A stretch of DNA of 64,000 nucleotides from assembly GCA_009763385.1 (NCBI GenBank), contig CM019825.1:21133499-21197498 (forward strand), written 5' to 3'. The DNA is from Coix lacryma-jobi var. lacryma-jobi. Its lineage: Eukaryota > Streptophyta > Magnoliopsida > Poales > Poaceae. Made by a program: the position numbers and the translations under genes. Below are positions 1-11,879 of the stretch, in pieces. Positions within the stretch are counted from its first letter, which is position 1, and the number at the start of each line of letters is the position of its first letter. A model generated the notes under the pieces. It was given only the letters and a program-made list of their open reading frames with translations. It searched no databases and was not told the DNA's origin.

Positions 1-99
1 CTCCCAATATGAAAGGGAAATAAAATCACTGCACAAGAAAAGGGTAGAGGGTATAATAAAATCACTGCCTCTAAAAACACAAATATAAATAAGGAAATA

Positions 100-2650
100 G
101 TCCATAACCCCCTCAGCTTTGGCTCTATGGCTACTCCACCCCCTAACGAGCACTAAGTTTTTCAAACCGATTAATGAACCCCCTACAGCGGGTTTGGCAC
201 CCAGTTTTGCCTACGGGGCACCCCAACCTGGAACCAGACGATACACTAGCGGATGATCCCCTCCTGTCAAACCCATTTAGCCCCCCAAAACCGAACCGTT
301 CCCCTTCCCTTCTCCCTCTCCACACGTCTCTCTCTCTCTCTCTCGTTGCCTTCACAGCCCGCCGTGCCTTCTCTCTCCGGAGACACAGACAACGAAGTCA
401 TGATCGGGAGGAGGTGGTCCTGAGAAGATTGAAGATTTGTGCAGCGGGTCAAGGTGAGTCCACCTGTGTTCCTTGTCCCCTTGATTTCCCCAATTTTGTA
501 TGCGAATTTGATGGGTTCTATGGGTTAATGGAATTTTGTGTGGCAGTTGAATCGTTGTTGTAGACCTGTATTGGCTGATTTCTAGATGCATACTTGCGTT
601 TTTGGTGCAGTTTGGTCCGTCGGATTACAGGCATAAATGTTGTTAGGGTTTATGCAATATGATGTAGCAGTAGTTCAAGATTGTGTTTTTAGGGTAGCTA
701 GTAAATCATACTGTGGTTAGCATATAGGAGAATGATGTTTCTTCCTTACGACTGATGGAATGTTCTTTATGTCCTAGGATGGATAATTAAATAATTTTGA
801 TAATCTTGCAATTCGGTTCCACTTTGGTAGGTCTTTTGTGAACATTGATGGACTGATCATTTATGTTGGAGGAGAGATTGCTGAGTTACATTTACTTGGA
901 CAAGATTTTGCTTCCTGAGATCAAGGGTCACCTAGAAGATCGCTTCAAAACTATGTAGTGTGCATGCATTAGCTGAAACCAAGGAAGGAGCTGTCCAATG
1001 GACTACTGCTACTTGTTGATGATGGTTCATGTAAACTCAAGGCAGATCAAACAACAGATGGTGAAATTGCAGACATATATGTGGAGGAATTAGCAGCTCA
1101 GGAAAGTAAGGCCGACATGACATCTCAGTAGACTGATGATGATTGATGAAGTAGAGCAAGTGTTTGATGACAGAGCAGAGAAGATTGGTGGTGCTGAGGA
1201 AGAACAGATCCATATTTCTCCTCAGAAAAAATTGCAGAATGAGAATGAAGGTGGCAATGGGGAAGAAGACTGTAACACTGCTGAAGAACAACAGTGTGGC
1301 TCTGAGGAAGAACATTGTGACACTGATAATGAACAACCAGGGTGGCAATGAGGAAGAAGATTGTGACAGTGCTGATGAACAGGGTGGCAATCATGGTTCA
1401 GATGACACTTCAGATGAAGAGTACAAGCAACATACAGATGAGGACAGTTCTGTAGAGGATGAAGAAATAATAGAATTGAGGCGGTTTGCCGAGGAAATTA
1501 AGAGGAAGATCAAAGCTAAGAAGTTTGGTCTGCATGGTAGTCAGCTTGGAGAAATCAAAGAGCAAGCTTCAGTGGTGGCACAAGTTCCCAACTTAGAAGA
1601 CCCAGGAAGTCCAATATGTGATTCAACTGACGGTTACTCATATGAGAACAGTGAAGGAGAAACAGAGAGGTGGAGTCGTCAGGAGAACAGGCATGACAGC
1701 AAAGCACCAATTCCTGTTTTTGCTCTTGGATGGCGTTCAGGGCAGGCAGTTTAAGAAAGCCTGATCAACTATGGACTGAAGACACATAGGCATCAGAATT
1801 TCATCAAGGATGAGATGACACATAGCCATTTAGGTCAGAGCTATTTGTATTTGGACTAGTTGCAATTGGCTCATATATGGATCAAAGACTAGCAGATCAG
1901 TGTGGTTCAAGGTTGTCAGATTCGATGATGTCCACACCTGCCCACCTAGGAGGGATAACAAACTGGTGACTTCCACAAGGATAGCCAAGCACCACTACAA
2001 TCAGGTAAGGGAATAAGGGATAACACAACTTGGAAGGTGGACCTCATTAAGCAAACAGTGCTGAAATACTTCCTTGCTGATGTGTCCTTATCCAAGTGCA
2101 AGAGGGCCAAGTCTTTAGTACTTAATGCAGCTTTGGATTCTATGAAGGGAGAATACGCAAGGGTCTATGACTACAAAGCTGAGTTACTGAGGAACAACCC
2201 AGGTTCAACAGTTGTAGTATGCCTTAATGCAGAATTTGGAGACATGAAAGTATTTGAGAGATTTTATTGCTGCTTTGATGCATGATTGGGTAATCAGCCA
2301 TCTAGCAGTAAAGAGAAGAAGTAAAAACTAGCAGTAAATAGGTGACAGCCAGGGGAGGTTCCTAGGCATCAGCCGGCTAGTTACAAAGGAAGCAGTAAAC
2401 ATGCTAACACTGTAGATAGCATAGAAGCTCCTAGCCAAACAACTGAGGTGGTGAAGCAGCTGCCAGACACTGAGCATCAGGATGGGGAAGATCATGGACC
2501 TGGCATCTAAGCGGAAGGTAGTAACCAGCAAGGCAGGATGGCAGTTGTTGTGATCTGTATGGATAGTTTTTTTTGGATGTGTGGAGCTCAAACTGTAAGC
2601 TCTGTAATGCAAGGCCATTGGTTAGTCACATGTCTGTTTGCTTCTTTTGG
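100..2650 (+). mobile_element. Decayed, internally deleted Mutator-like element (MULE)
   Basis: The stretch carries remnants of a MULE read on the + strand. A possible outer end is the pyrimidine-rich block at about 100-200, but no matching inverted copy was found near 2600-2780, so the right end is probably lost. The N-terminal and C-terminal parts of a mudrA-type transposase can be followed in broken frames, while the catalytic part is missing. It lies in the opposite orientation to SKA1 and immediately downstream of that gene's exon 7 (2811-2782). The rest of the block, including 1-100, shows no host coding sequence. Confidence 0.65.
840..2600 (+). pseudogene. mudrA-type transposase remnant, catalytic core deleted
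   Basis: Family landmarks appear in order. Near 850-930 is the N-terminal block (VGGEIAELHL). An acidic linker rich in D and E fills 1136-1480. A PVFALG block lies near 1715. The MuDR DNA-binding region at 1880-2285 has TCPPRRDNKLVTS and the ADVSLSKCKRAKSLVL block. After the FERFYCCFDA block at 2285 the reading jumps to a C-terminal tail (SSSKEKK, about 2300). The DDE catalytic domain and SWIM zinc finger, normally several hundred residues, are absent. Frameshifts and stops (e.g. around 1754-2036 and 2283) break the rest. It cannot encode a transposase and is a deletion derivative. The family assignment rests on remembered MULE sequence blocks. Confidence 0.7.
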
Positions 2651-2781
2651 CTATATATGATCTGACAGATTGTCATAACTAAAAAGCAGGTGATCTGCTT
2701 CTCAAACAGTTGTATGTCTGTTTATATGTTTAATGGAAATGGAGAATGCCTCAGTTCAACAACAAAAAAAATGTCACTTAC

Positions 2782-5480
2782 CAAAGCTTTTTCCCATGTA
2801 TCTTCTGACAACTGCAATAGCATTGACAACAAACTCAACAGGCAATCATACGATAGAAACAGTTGTTCACTGTCCAAAAGTTGAATTGAATGAAACAAAC
2901 CATTTTCTTGGGGCATCTAACAAGATGAGCATTGGCATCTGCATACGAAGCCACTTCATTTATTGCGATATTAACCTTTTCCAAAGTCAGTCTTCCCCTC
3001 ATGTAACTGTGTGACAACAGAATACATAATTCACATCCAGTCACAACTCACAATAACATATGGTTGAAGTTGAATGCAAGAAAAAGACAAGATAGATTGA
3101 GAACTAACGATGAGAGCGAATCAAGCTCCTCAGTTGAGATATACCAACGAGGTGCAGGTGTTCTTCCCTTCTTCTCAGCAACACAAGAAAGCATAAGTTC
3201 AGGCAAGTAGGCAACAACTACAACTCTTATAAAAAAGAAATCCAGCTAGAATTAATGAATAGTTCACAAGATATGTAACTTTACCCTAGGAGCAGCAACT
3301 GGCTCCTCCTTAATCTTCACGTCGCATTCATTAGCTTCAGTAAAAGAAGGGTCAAAACGATGCAGCAACCTGGAAAACAAACAGCATGCTGTTACTGCCA
3401 ATGAAGACAGAAACAAAAGATACAACTATATCTAGAAAATACCTTGATGAGCTCTGTTCAAGTTGAGAAGCAAAAACATCCTTCTGCATTCCAGAAGGTA
3501 AGTTCGCAAGCATGTGCTGCAGCTTCTCTTCCTGCTTCAAGGACCGCTGGACTAGCTTCTGCATATGGATGCAATAAAGTAGCAAGTGAGAAAATAACCC
3601 ATCTACTGCCAAGAGATTGAATAGAATTGATATATCCATTTCCCTCCAACAATTTCCAAGCAAACAAAATGTGATACCACTGGTGTTTAAGCACATAATT
3701 TAATATTGCTTAAGCATAGCATTCAGGTTAATAAGCATAAGGGGAAAATTTTCCCATAAGATGACAAAGCCAAGGTAGAGTTTTACGTTATGGACCTGTA
3801 ACTGTGTGAGAAATGACTTGTGGCTATTGATAGGGCAGCAGAGCCGGTAGTAGTCACGTCTGTGTCGTTTAAGGACCATTCCATTGTTAGTGCTATCAGA
3901 CAAGTTCGAAAGTTCTGCTCATGTATCGGTTCTGAGCACGGCTGAGCAAAGAAGCTTATGTACTGCCTCACCCTAAGGGCACCACTACGCGGTTTGTTGA
4001 ACTGTTTCCTTGGCTCCTGGGGTAGTGGTCAGATGTGGATAATCCCAGCAATAACTCAGTTGAGTAAACGTCTGGGACGTAGCCTGTGGGGTCAGTGAGT
4101 GTGGGAAAGGTTGATGTGTGTGCAAGAGGCGGGTCCAGGATTTTTTTTTTTTTTTTTGTGGGGGGGGGGTGGGGTGGGGGAGGGGGGAGGGGGAGGGGTT
4201 GTTGAAACAACAATCAGACATGATGAAAGATATATACAATGAAGTTGCTATGTCAAAGATAGCAGCTTGCTGCCTCAAATAGTAAACACTAAGTTCCAAC
4301 CCACCATATCTAGGCTGCTATGCTGTAGCGGCAAGGAACCACTACCACTATTGTAGCTGCTATAGCGGCCATTTAGTACCTTGAACGAGAGCATAGATAA
4401 TAACCAAATTGATGTTTTTTTGTACAATACGAAAGATGTTTAAAGACCAAATGCTAAATATTACAGAGAAAAAGGGAACAAAATTTAATTACACCTTGGT
4501 GTCACGACAATAATAATAAAAACAAAAGAGATGAGATGAGAAAATAAAAAAGGAAGAATAATTATAAATAAAATAGATGTCATTGAGATAAATGTGGAGG
4601 AAGCAACACTGACTATATGTATTAACTAGCTTATGTGTGTACTTTAGGTTGCTAGGTAATTTTAAAATCACGACAGTAACAAAATAAAAACAAAAGAGAC
4701 GGGGGAGATAATAAGAATACCAATTCTAGATTATATAGATACTATTATATTAATATAGAGAAAGAATAAACAACCTAGACACAAATTAGTACTGTTAACT
4801 AGTAAATTATTAGAGGCTATCTAGCTAATGGAGTGGGTACTGTGGCCTGTGGGGGCACCAGATATTGGGGAGTGCCAGGCCCCCCTCAGCCCCTCCCTCC
4901 CTCCGCCACTAACTGTGTGATCCCGTTGGGGTGATGCATCATGTGTTTGGGTGTACCCAGCTTGATGTAAATCCATTCAAACCGTCACACTTAGATTGCT
5001 CCTTATGCTAACATCATAGTTAATGCAAGTGAAGCATGGTATGATTATGAGGATGACAACATGATTATTGTTGATTATGATATTGACAACACGCGTGAAA
5101 CTGGTAGGGTCAGCATCTGTCGGAACATAGGACTCAAATCAAAAGAGCACCATTTGCACCTTGGCCTTGGGGATGGCGTCAAGCTCCTCCTGAAGGCAGC
5201 GGTGGATGGTTTCCACCTGAGATTCCAGCGCCGTCACCAACGCGTCCACGTTGGCGAGTTCGGGCAGCGCCGTTGCCGGGAACACTTGTATTAAAAAAGA
5301 GTGTGGCAAATGGGGAATGGGTCAGTACCACTTAGGGTTTAAGTGAGCGGCGGGTAGATGGGGGAGAAGCGTACTGTTGCGGGCGAGGACGAGGTCCTGC
5401 AGCTCCATGACTTTGGAATTGAAGGCGGCGGCCACGGCCTCCAGTGGCGGGGTGGCGCGGGTACCGTCTTCGGGATCCAT
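2782..5480 (-). CDS. SKA1: Spindle and kinetochore-associated protein 1 homolog (3' end missing)
   Basis: Seven exons join in frame: 5480-5375, 5284-5160, 3558-3443, 3369-3285, 3173-3109, 3006-2901 and 2811-2782, giving 211 codons. The N-terminus (MDPEDGTRATPPLEAV, then MELQDLVLARN) and the helical region with KLVQRSLKQEEKLQHML match plant SKA1. Exons 4-7 give the start of the microtubule-binding winged-helix domain (APRWYIS, YMRGRLTLEKVNIAINEVA, DTWEKAL). SKA1 acts in the SKA complex that couples kinetochores to spindle microtubules. Plant homologs are about 270 residues, so roughly 60 C-terminal residues, probably one exon, are absent before the left edge. A MULE remnant occupies the place where it is expected. 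The exon could lie beyond coordinate 1, or the gene could be truncated. Intron 2 (5159-3559) is long and repeat-filled. Confidence 0.8.
3700..4930. repeat. Repeat-filled part of SKA1 intron 2, with T/G homopolymer tract
   Basis: No coding exon is visible. The block holds a run of about 17 T followed by about 60 bases that are almost only G (4141-4200), AT-rich filler at 4440-4800, and a pyrimidine-rich block at 4870-4910. It looks like one or more decayed transposon pieces, but I could not assign a family. Confidence 0.4.
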
Positions 5481-5972
5481 GGAATGTACGGGAGGTGGGA
5501 CACTGAGCTGTGGCGCGGCTACCGTCTTCGGGGTGGCGCGGCTACAACTGCGTGTTGGCGGCGGTGAGGGAGGAAGGGGCGAGTGGCGGCGGTGGGATCC
5601 GGAATGCGGAAGCGGGCGGGCGGCTTTGAATTTTGGTTCACCGCTCCTCAGAGCATCTCCAATAAATTGACAAACATCACTTGTCAAATCTAGATGCCAA
5701 GTGAAAAAATAGGTCTTCTTCAACAAGTTGGTATTTGGGCTTGGCAAATTGAGAATTAGTGGCCCACATATGTGAAATTTTTTGATGGGGCCGGCTGGCA
5801 AACCCAACTCGCGCGTTGTTCCCTTTCACGTACGCGCCGTCGGTCTTCTCCTCGCGCTGCTTCGCATGCCGCGCGCCGCCCTCTTCTTCCTTCTGCCGCC
5901 GCCCCTCTTCTTCCCCCACAGATCCAGGCCATCTCTCCCTCCCTCGAACTCCATCTTCTCCAACCAGCCACC

Positions 5973-7462
5973 ATGCAAAGAAAGATGTCCCGTGCTCGGA
6001 GACAGTTAGATGAATCTTCATCCGATGACGACGACCTTCTCATGTCCTCGGTTGCTCAAATCGTGAGCAATTTGTCCAACGACGGAGAAAGAAGGCTCGG
6101 TGGCTCCGTCCATGGTCATCGAGTAATTTATCGTGATAGAGAAGGCGGCCATGAAAGGATGTTCCAAGATTATTTGACCGATAATCCAACGTATGGTAAA
6201 GATATATTCCGTCGAAGGTACCTGGTTTGATCTATCACATCAGATTTGTTTGTAGTATGTGCTTTCATATATTTTTTTGTTTTTGCTGCAATATGTGCTA
6301 GCTATCACATCACATTTATTTGTAGTATGTGCTTTCTTATTTTTTTTCTCACATATGTGCTAGCTATGACATCAGATATGTACTTTGTTTCTTTAGGTTT
6401 ATGATGTCGAAGAAGCTTTTTCTACGTATAATGAAGGCTGTTGAAGAGCACGATGATTACTTCGTCCAAAAAAGAAATGGTGCCGGTGTACGTGGATTGA
6501 GTTGCTTCCAAAAGGTCACTGCCGCTATGCGAATGCTCACTTATGGGATTGCAGCCGATGCTACGGATGAGTACATTCGCATTGGCGAAAGTACCGCACT
6601 AGAGAGCCTTCGAAAGTTTGTTGCTGCAGTGGTTGATATTTTTGAAGATGAATACCTGAGGTACCCCAATGAAAAAGACACAGAACGCTTACTTGCCATG
6701 GGTGAGAAGAAAGGTTTTCCTGGAATGTTAGGATGCATCAATTGTATGCATTGGGCATGGAAGAATTGTCCATATGACAAACAAGGTCAGTACAAGGGGC
6801 ACGTGGACAAACCCACTATCATTCTGGAGGTTGTTGCGTCGGGCGATCTTTGGATATGACATGCCTTCTTTGGGATGCCTGGGTCGCACAATGACATCAA
6901 CGTTCTTCACCGGTCCCCTTTGTTTGCAAACTTGGCGGAGGGTAGAGCTCCACAGGTTAACTATACAGTTAATGGCCATGATTATACGATGAGATATTAT
7001 CTTGCAGATGGTATATATCCCTCATGGGCTACATTAATCAGTTCCATCACTTGTCCAATGGGTAACAAGAACAAATATTTTGCAAAGGCACAAGAAGCTG
7101 CGAGGAAGGCTGTGGAGAGAGCTTTTGGTGTTCTTCAAGCAAGGTTTGCCATTGTTTGTGGACCGGCTCGTCTTTGGGACGTAGAGACATTAGCATTGAT
7201 CATGAAGGCTTGTATTATCATGCACAACATGATAATTGAAGATGAAGGCCGTGTGGATCCTGACGAGCATTTTGAGGACGGTGGTGACAATGTGGAACCT
7301 GAACGTGGGCAGCCCACTCGAACATTAGAAGAATTTATTGAGGCGCACAAAAAAATCAGAGACCCCGAGACACATGTCCAACTCAAAGAAGACATTATTG
7401 AGCACCTCTGGAACCATCAACCCGATTTATATAGCTACAAAATTGGATCAGTACCTTTGTAG
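5973..7462 (+). pseudogene. Harbinger DDE transposase, single nonsense codon and mutated first Asp
   Basis: Two exons, 5973-6217 and 6397-7462 (intron with TTTAG acceptor), read as 437 codons in one frame. The only break is an in-frame TGA at 6857-6859 (codon 236). It falls where a Trp is expected (DLWI-stop-HAFFGMPG), as by a single TGG to TGA change. Family landmarks are the block CMHWAWKNCP, the second Asp in GSHNDINVL, and the Glu in VERAFGVLQARF. In relatives the first catalytic Asp sits in GCIDCMHW; here the codon is AAT, giving GCINCMHW. Loss of this Asp should abolish catalysis even if the stop were read through. The C-terminus ends at a normal TAG. The element is otherwise well preserved, so the damage looks recent. 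Confidence 0.85.
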
Positions 7463-8318
7463 TAGCAGTTTATGTTAAATTTATATGCTATCAGTACCTT
7501 GTTTGAGATTAAGTAGCAGCTGTCATTTTATATGTTATCAGTACCTTGTTTGAGATTAAGTAGCAGCTGTCATGCTTTGTTTGTCCCTTGCACGGTTCAT
7601 GCTTTGTTCAGTAAGCAGGACCTTCAGAGTGAAGGTATCCAAATCAAGGTGCTCTGTTTGTCCCTTGCACTGTACCATATCTGTTTGTCATTCACAAAAA
7701 GAATCTATACAATTCGTCTGTGTTTGATTCCCAAACTCAAATAAAACCACGCACCATTCTGCAGTAAAACTGGACACCTTTTTAACAGCCAGAAGTCGGT
7801 CACCGGTATAACAGTAAAACTCGGCACCTTTTTAACAGCCTTGTCATTGAATTCCTCCCACGTGTGTCTGAACCAGGGCTCAGCAACTGGACAATTGGGC
7901 AAGACTCCTTTGAACTGGTAAGAGTGCAGTGATCTCAGTGTGGATATTTCAAATGGCTGCCTTTGTCGTACCAGATACAGTAGCAAGTGCCATGGCCAAG
8001 TACCAGATACAGCAGCAGCAGCATGCAAACTGAATGATCCCTTGGCGACAAGCATCAGAATCTGACAGCAGCACTTGTCAAGCCGATTTGCCGGCCACCA
8101 AGCATCATCTTCACATGCATAAAAAAATCATGGCCACACCATATATGAAGAACAAATAACCATGCATAAAATTAACTGACGGATACATATATGAAAGATA
8201 ACAGGTTCTGATAACAAGTAGCTGAATGATAACAAGTTCTGATAACTGAATTAAACTGACGGATACATGAAAGAGCAAACTTAATTAAACAAAAGACCAA
8301 CTAAGGTTCAATCTTGAT

Positions 8319-9735
8319 CTAATTAGCCATACGGCGAGCAATGATCTTCCTCTGCATGACCTCATAGTACTCCAGCTGCAGTGCGCCAAGTTTGCTCTTG
8401 TCCACTTGCATAATTTATTTTTCTTCTTTCATCAACTTCGCTTCCGCTAGCTTTGCTTCATTTGATGCTCGCTCCTTGTCTACCTCTAGTGCAGCCTTGT
8501 CTAACTCAAGCGTTTGCTTGAACCTTTCCTTTTTTGCCATCTCTTTTTCCTTGTCCAAAAATTCTTTCTTAGCCCACATCTTTTCTATAGCTTCCATGCA
8601 AAGTTCAGCAACTGCACCTTGCCTAAGATTGTGTTTCGACTTCTTGATCCCGTCTGACCTCTTTCTTGGTTGAGTTTCTTCAACATCTAATTCTATTACT
8701 CCTGCATTGATGTTTGTTTCTTGATCCCTTGGCCTGGACTTCTTGGTGGCCTTTGTTTTCTTCTTTGCTTCTTTCTCTATCTCGGCAAGCTCTATCCTCT
8801 TCAATTTCCATTTGTCGTCTTCCTTCAATATGTCATAGCAATGAGTAAGTGTGAATGGCTTCTTCTCCTTGTCCAATTCCATGTACATCTTTTTAGCTTC
8901 ATTGATCTAAAAAAAGAAATTTGTCAATGTACACATATTTTAAAATAAACCAAATTTAACAATGAATATAAATCTCAGACCTTGTTTTCAATAGTCATTC
9001 CACTTTGATTCCTTCGTGCAATCGCCTCAACGCATGAACAATACTTGTTCACTGATAACTGAATTGCCAGCCACCTGTGCATAATTGAACTTTGTGTCCT
9101 CATAGCTGCAGTCTTCTTGTTCTTCTCAAAAAAAGATGTAACTCTTTTCCAAAAGGATGCACGGGTTTGATTGGCACCATGAATGGGATCCTTGCTAACG
9201 CTCAACCAGCTGGCGCATATCACTTCATCCTCCTGCCATGCAAAATTTTTGGTCCTCTTCGATGCACCTTTTGTACCGCGACTTGCCTGCACCTCTTCCA
9301 CATCGACCTGCTGCACTTCTTCCACATCCACATGTTCTATTGCTTGGGTCATCGATATGGTGAAGTCATCGATGCCAGCAAGACCACCTCCATCTCCGTT
9401 GAGAACTCCATGGAGGAGAATGCCAGTCAGAAATCCCTCTTCCATTTGATCTGTATGGCAGCAGCATATCAATTAGGAAAGGCAGGAGCATCAAGAGGGC
9501 AAAACATGAAAACCTAGAGGGTATCAATTAGGCATCGGCATCAAGAGGGCAAAACATGATAACCTAGAGGGAAAATCAAGATGAAAACAACAAGACCCGA
9601 ATCACCAGCACACATATGAATCTACGCAGCAGCAACCCTATCTACGCAGCAGATCTAGATACAAGGATGCATCGATGAAACAAGGAAAGGAAGAGGGAAG
9701 AACATACCTTCTCCACTATCGGCGACGGCGTCCAT
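8319..9735 (-). pseudogene. Harbinger ORF2, Myb/SANT and NAM-like accessory protein, premature stop
   Basis: Three exons, 9735-9708, 9450-8981 and 8906 onward, join in frame from an ATG in MDAVADSGE. The first half carries the trihelix/Myb-like region (NFAWQEDEVICASWLSVSKDP, RTQSSIMHRWLAIQ). The second half is the lysine- and glutamate-rich coiled coil typical of this ORF (LDKAALEVDKERASNEAKLAEAKL). The frame stops at TAA near 8415, but the same frame continues (IMQVDKSKLGALQLEYYEVM) to a TAG at 8319-8321. About 30 C-terminal residues are therefore cut off, probably by one substitution. In active Harbinger elements this protein helps bring the transposase to the nucleus and the ends. It is transcribed divergently from the transposase. 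Confidence 0.75.
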
Positions 9736-9792
9736 CCTTCTCCACTCGTGGCGACGGCGCAGTCCTGGCGACGGCGCGGTCCTGGCGACGGC

Positions 9793-11879
9793 TGAAAGCC
9801 CTAGTTTGGTTTTGGTTAATTTGATGAAACCTATTTGGTCTAATCCTATTACTAAGCATGTGTGTAGCTTATAAGAAAGGATTGTGACCAAGCCAAATGG
9901 TGGAGCTAGCAAGGTGGCAACCATGGAGGATGGTGATGGCCACAAGCACTTAAGAGATCGAGTGCTCTACCATTGGTGAAAAGAAAAAGAGTTGGAGCAA
10001 AGAGGTCCGAAGGCAAAGGTATAACCCTTAGGGCTCTTTGTTTTAGTGATCAAGACACTTAGTGAGTGTGATCACGTTTAGGATACATAGCCGTACTATT
10101 AAGAGGAGATTATTCACGGCTTATGCGGTGTTCAAGTGTCACTAGGTGTTCTCTAACATATTGTTGCTTTAGACCTAGTGAGTGACTAACAAAACCCTTG
10201 GAAATGCTTTGAAAAATGCTAACACACGTGCACAAGTGTTGCAACACTTTGGTGTTGGCACATGGGAGCAAGGGTAGAAGTTAGAAAGCGAAAGGTGCTG
10301 AGTTATCAGCATCGGACGCTGGCAGCAGCAGCATCGGACGCTGGGCCGAGCGTCCGATGGTTAACCCTAGTTTCTGTCAGAAGCTGAAGAAGCATCGGAC
10401 GCTGGCAACGGACGTTGAGGATTCACTGTTGCAGAGTCCGATGTAGGTGATGTGGCGCGAGCTAGCTTTCCAGGGAGCATCGGATGCTGGCCTGCGTCCG
10501 ATGTGGATCCATCGGATGCATCCGATGTGACTTGACCCTCTCTGGAACCTCTCTGCATGGTCATCGGATGCAGGGGGTCGAGCGTCCGATGTAAAGGTGA
10601 CGGCGGGTCCGATGTGGCGCAGAAAAGAGCTAAAAGAAGCAGTGGCATCGGAGCGTCCGATGTCTGGCATCAGCGCGTCCGATGTCACTTTAACCATGGC
10701 GCGAAGGGATATGACCATTGGGATCGGATGGCTCGAATTCGTATCTGGGGGACACGTGGTGCTCATCGGAGCATCGGACGCTAGGGCGGCGTCCGATGGC
10801 CCCGACACCGGCGCGTCCGATGCCCCCGTTTCGGGCCCAACGGCTAGGCCGTTTTGCTTGGCCTATTTAAGGGGCTTGGCCGGCTCACTTGGTGCAACTC
10901 TTGCACATTCTGATTCCTAAGCTTACTAGTGAGTATTGGCAAGCCTCCCAACTCATCTCCCAAGTTGATTCTATCAAACCAAGTGAGATTGAGTGATCTA
11001 GTGCGTGATTTGAAAGAGTTCAATCTAGTGGCACTAGTTCTTCGCATCCGCATTGAGTTTTCTTGTTACTCTTGGCATTTGCCAGTGCCTAGACGGCTTG
11101 GAGGCATTGAGGTGGATTTGGCAAGAGAAGGAGATTGTTCTTGGCCACCACCGATCGTGATTGTGAGAGGTTTTGGAGCCTCACCTCGCCGGAGCGGCAA
11201 GTGGCATCCTTAGTGGATTGCTCGTGTCATTGAGCTACCTCGCTAGTGGTAGATTCTTGTGGCGCTCTTTGTGAGCTTGGCTTTGCGCCGATTAGCCACC
11301 GGGTCACCTAGTGTTGGTCGACACAACGGGGAGTAGCGTGCCGGCAAGCACGTGAACCTCGGGATAAATCTTGGTGTCCCGCGTGCTTATTGTGTTTGTG
11401 CACTCATCTTGGTGATTGGCTTCACAATTGGATTTCACCGGTGATTGGCTCTCTACTAGGCGATCCCAAAGGCTCGGTGAAACCATATCTATCTAGCTCA
11501 TTTACTTTGTGTATTTACTTTGAGCTATCTCTTTTGTGTAGATACTTTTACTTGTTATATATTCTTTGTCATATACCTTGTATTACTAGTTGCGATTAAG
11601 TCTACATAGTTCATCCTTTGTACACACACTTGTGTATCTTAGACTATCTTGATCATAAGTTGTGCTAGAGCTAGTTTATTTATTCCGCATTAGTTTCTAG
11701 CTCAAATTGCTTGCGTGCCATAGTTATATTAGGTAGAATTGTTGGATAGGTGGCTTGCAACACACTATTAGGCTAGGGCAAAAAGCTTCGCCATTTATTA
11801 TACTAATAGTGTTTGCCTAAGTATTTTGTAGAATTTTAATTAGGCTATTCACCCCCCTCTAGCCAATTTGGAACTTTCA
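9793..11879. mobile_element. Solo LTR nested in the Harbinger element
   Basis: The block begins TGAAAG and ends CTTTCA and is flanked by the same five bases ACGGC (9788-9792 and 11880-11884). It is about 2.09 kb with no gag or pol reading frame and no second LTR, so it fits a solo LTR left by recombination. The right end has the CACCCCCCTCTAGCC motif seen near the ends of many grass LTRs. The superfamily is not resolved. The open frames inside (e.g. around 10367-10920) come from its repeats and are not genes. Confidence 0.85.
10305..10830. repeat. Cluster of ATCGGACGC / GCGTCCGAT motifs inside the solo LTR
   Basis: Within about 520 bases, more than ten copies of a short motif (ATCGGACGC or its complement GCGTCCGAT) occur in both orientations at irregular spacing, so many pairs can fold back. 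A small decayed block with the same motif recurs at 55320-55440, suggesting a second remnant of the same LTR family. Confidence 0.75.

Noticed and set aside
174..563. Frame starting MNPLQRVWHPVLPTG
   Set aside because: It lies in the putative MULE end and leader, has no family features and overlaps frames on the other strand.
10367..10920. Ser/Asp-rich frames (SDASDGSTSDAG type)
   Set aside because: They are translations of the ATCGGACGC repeat cluster within the solo LTR.
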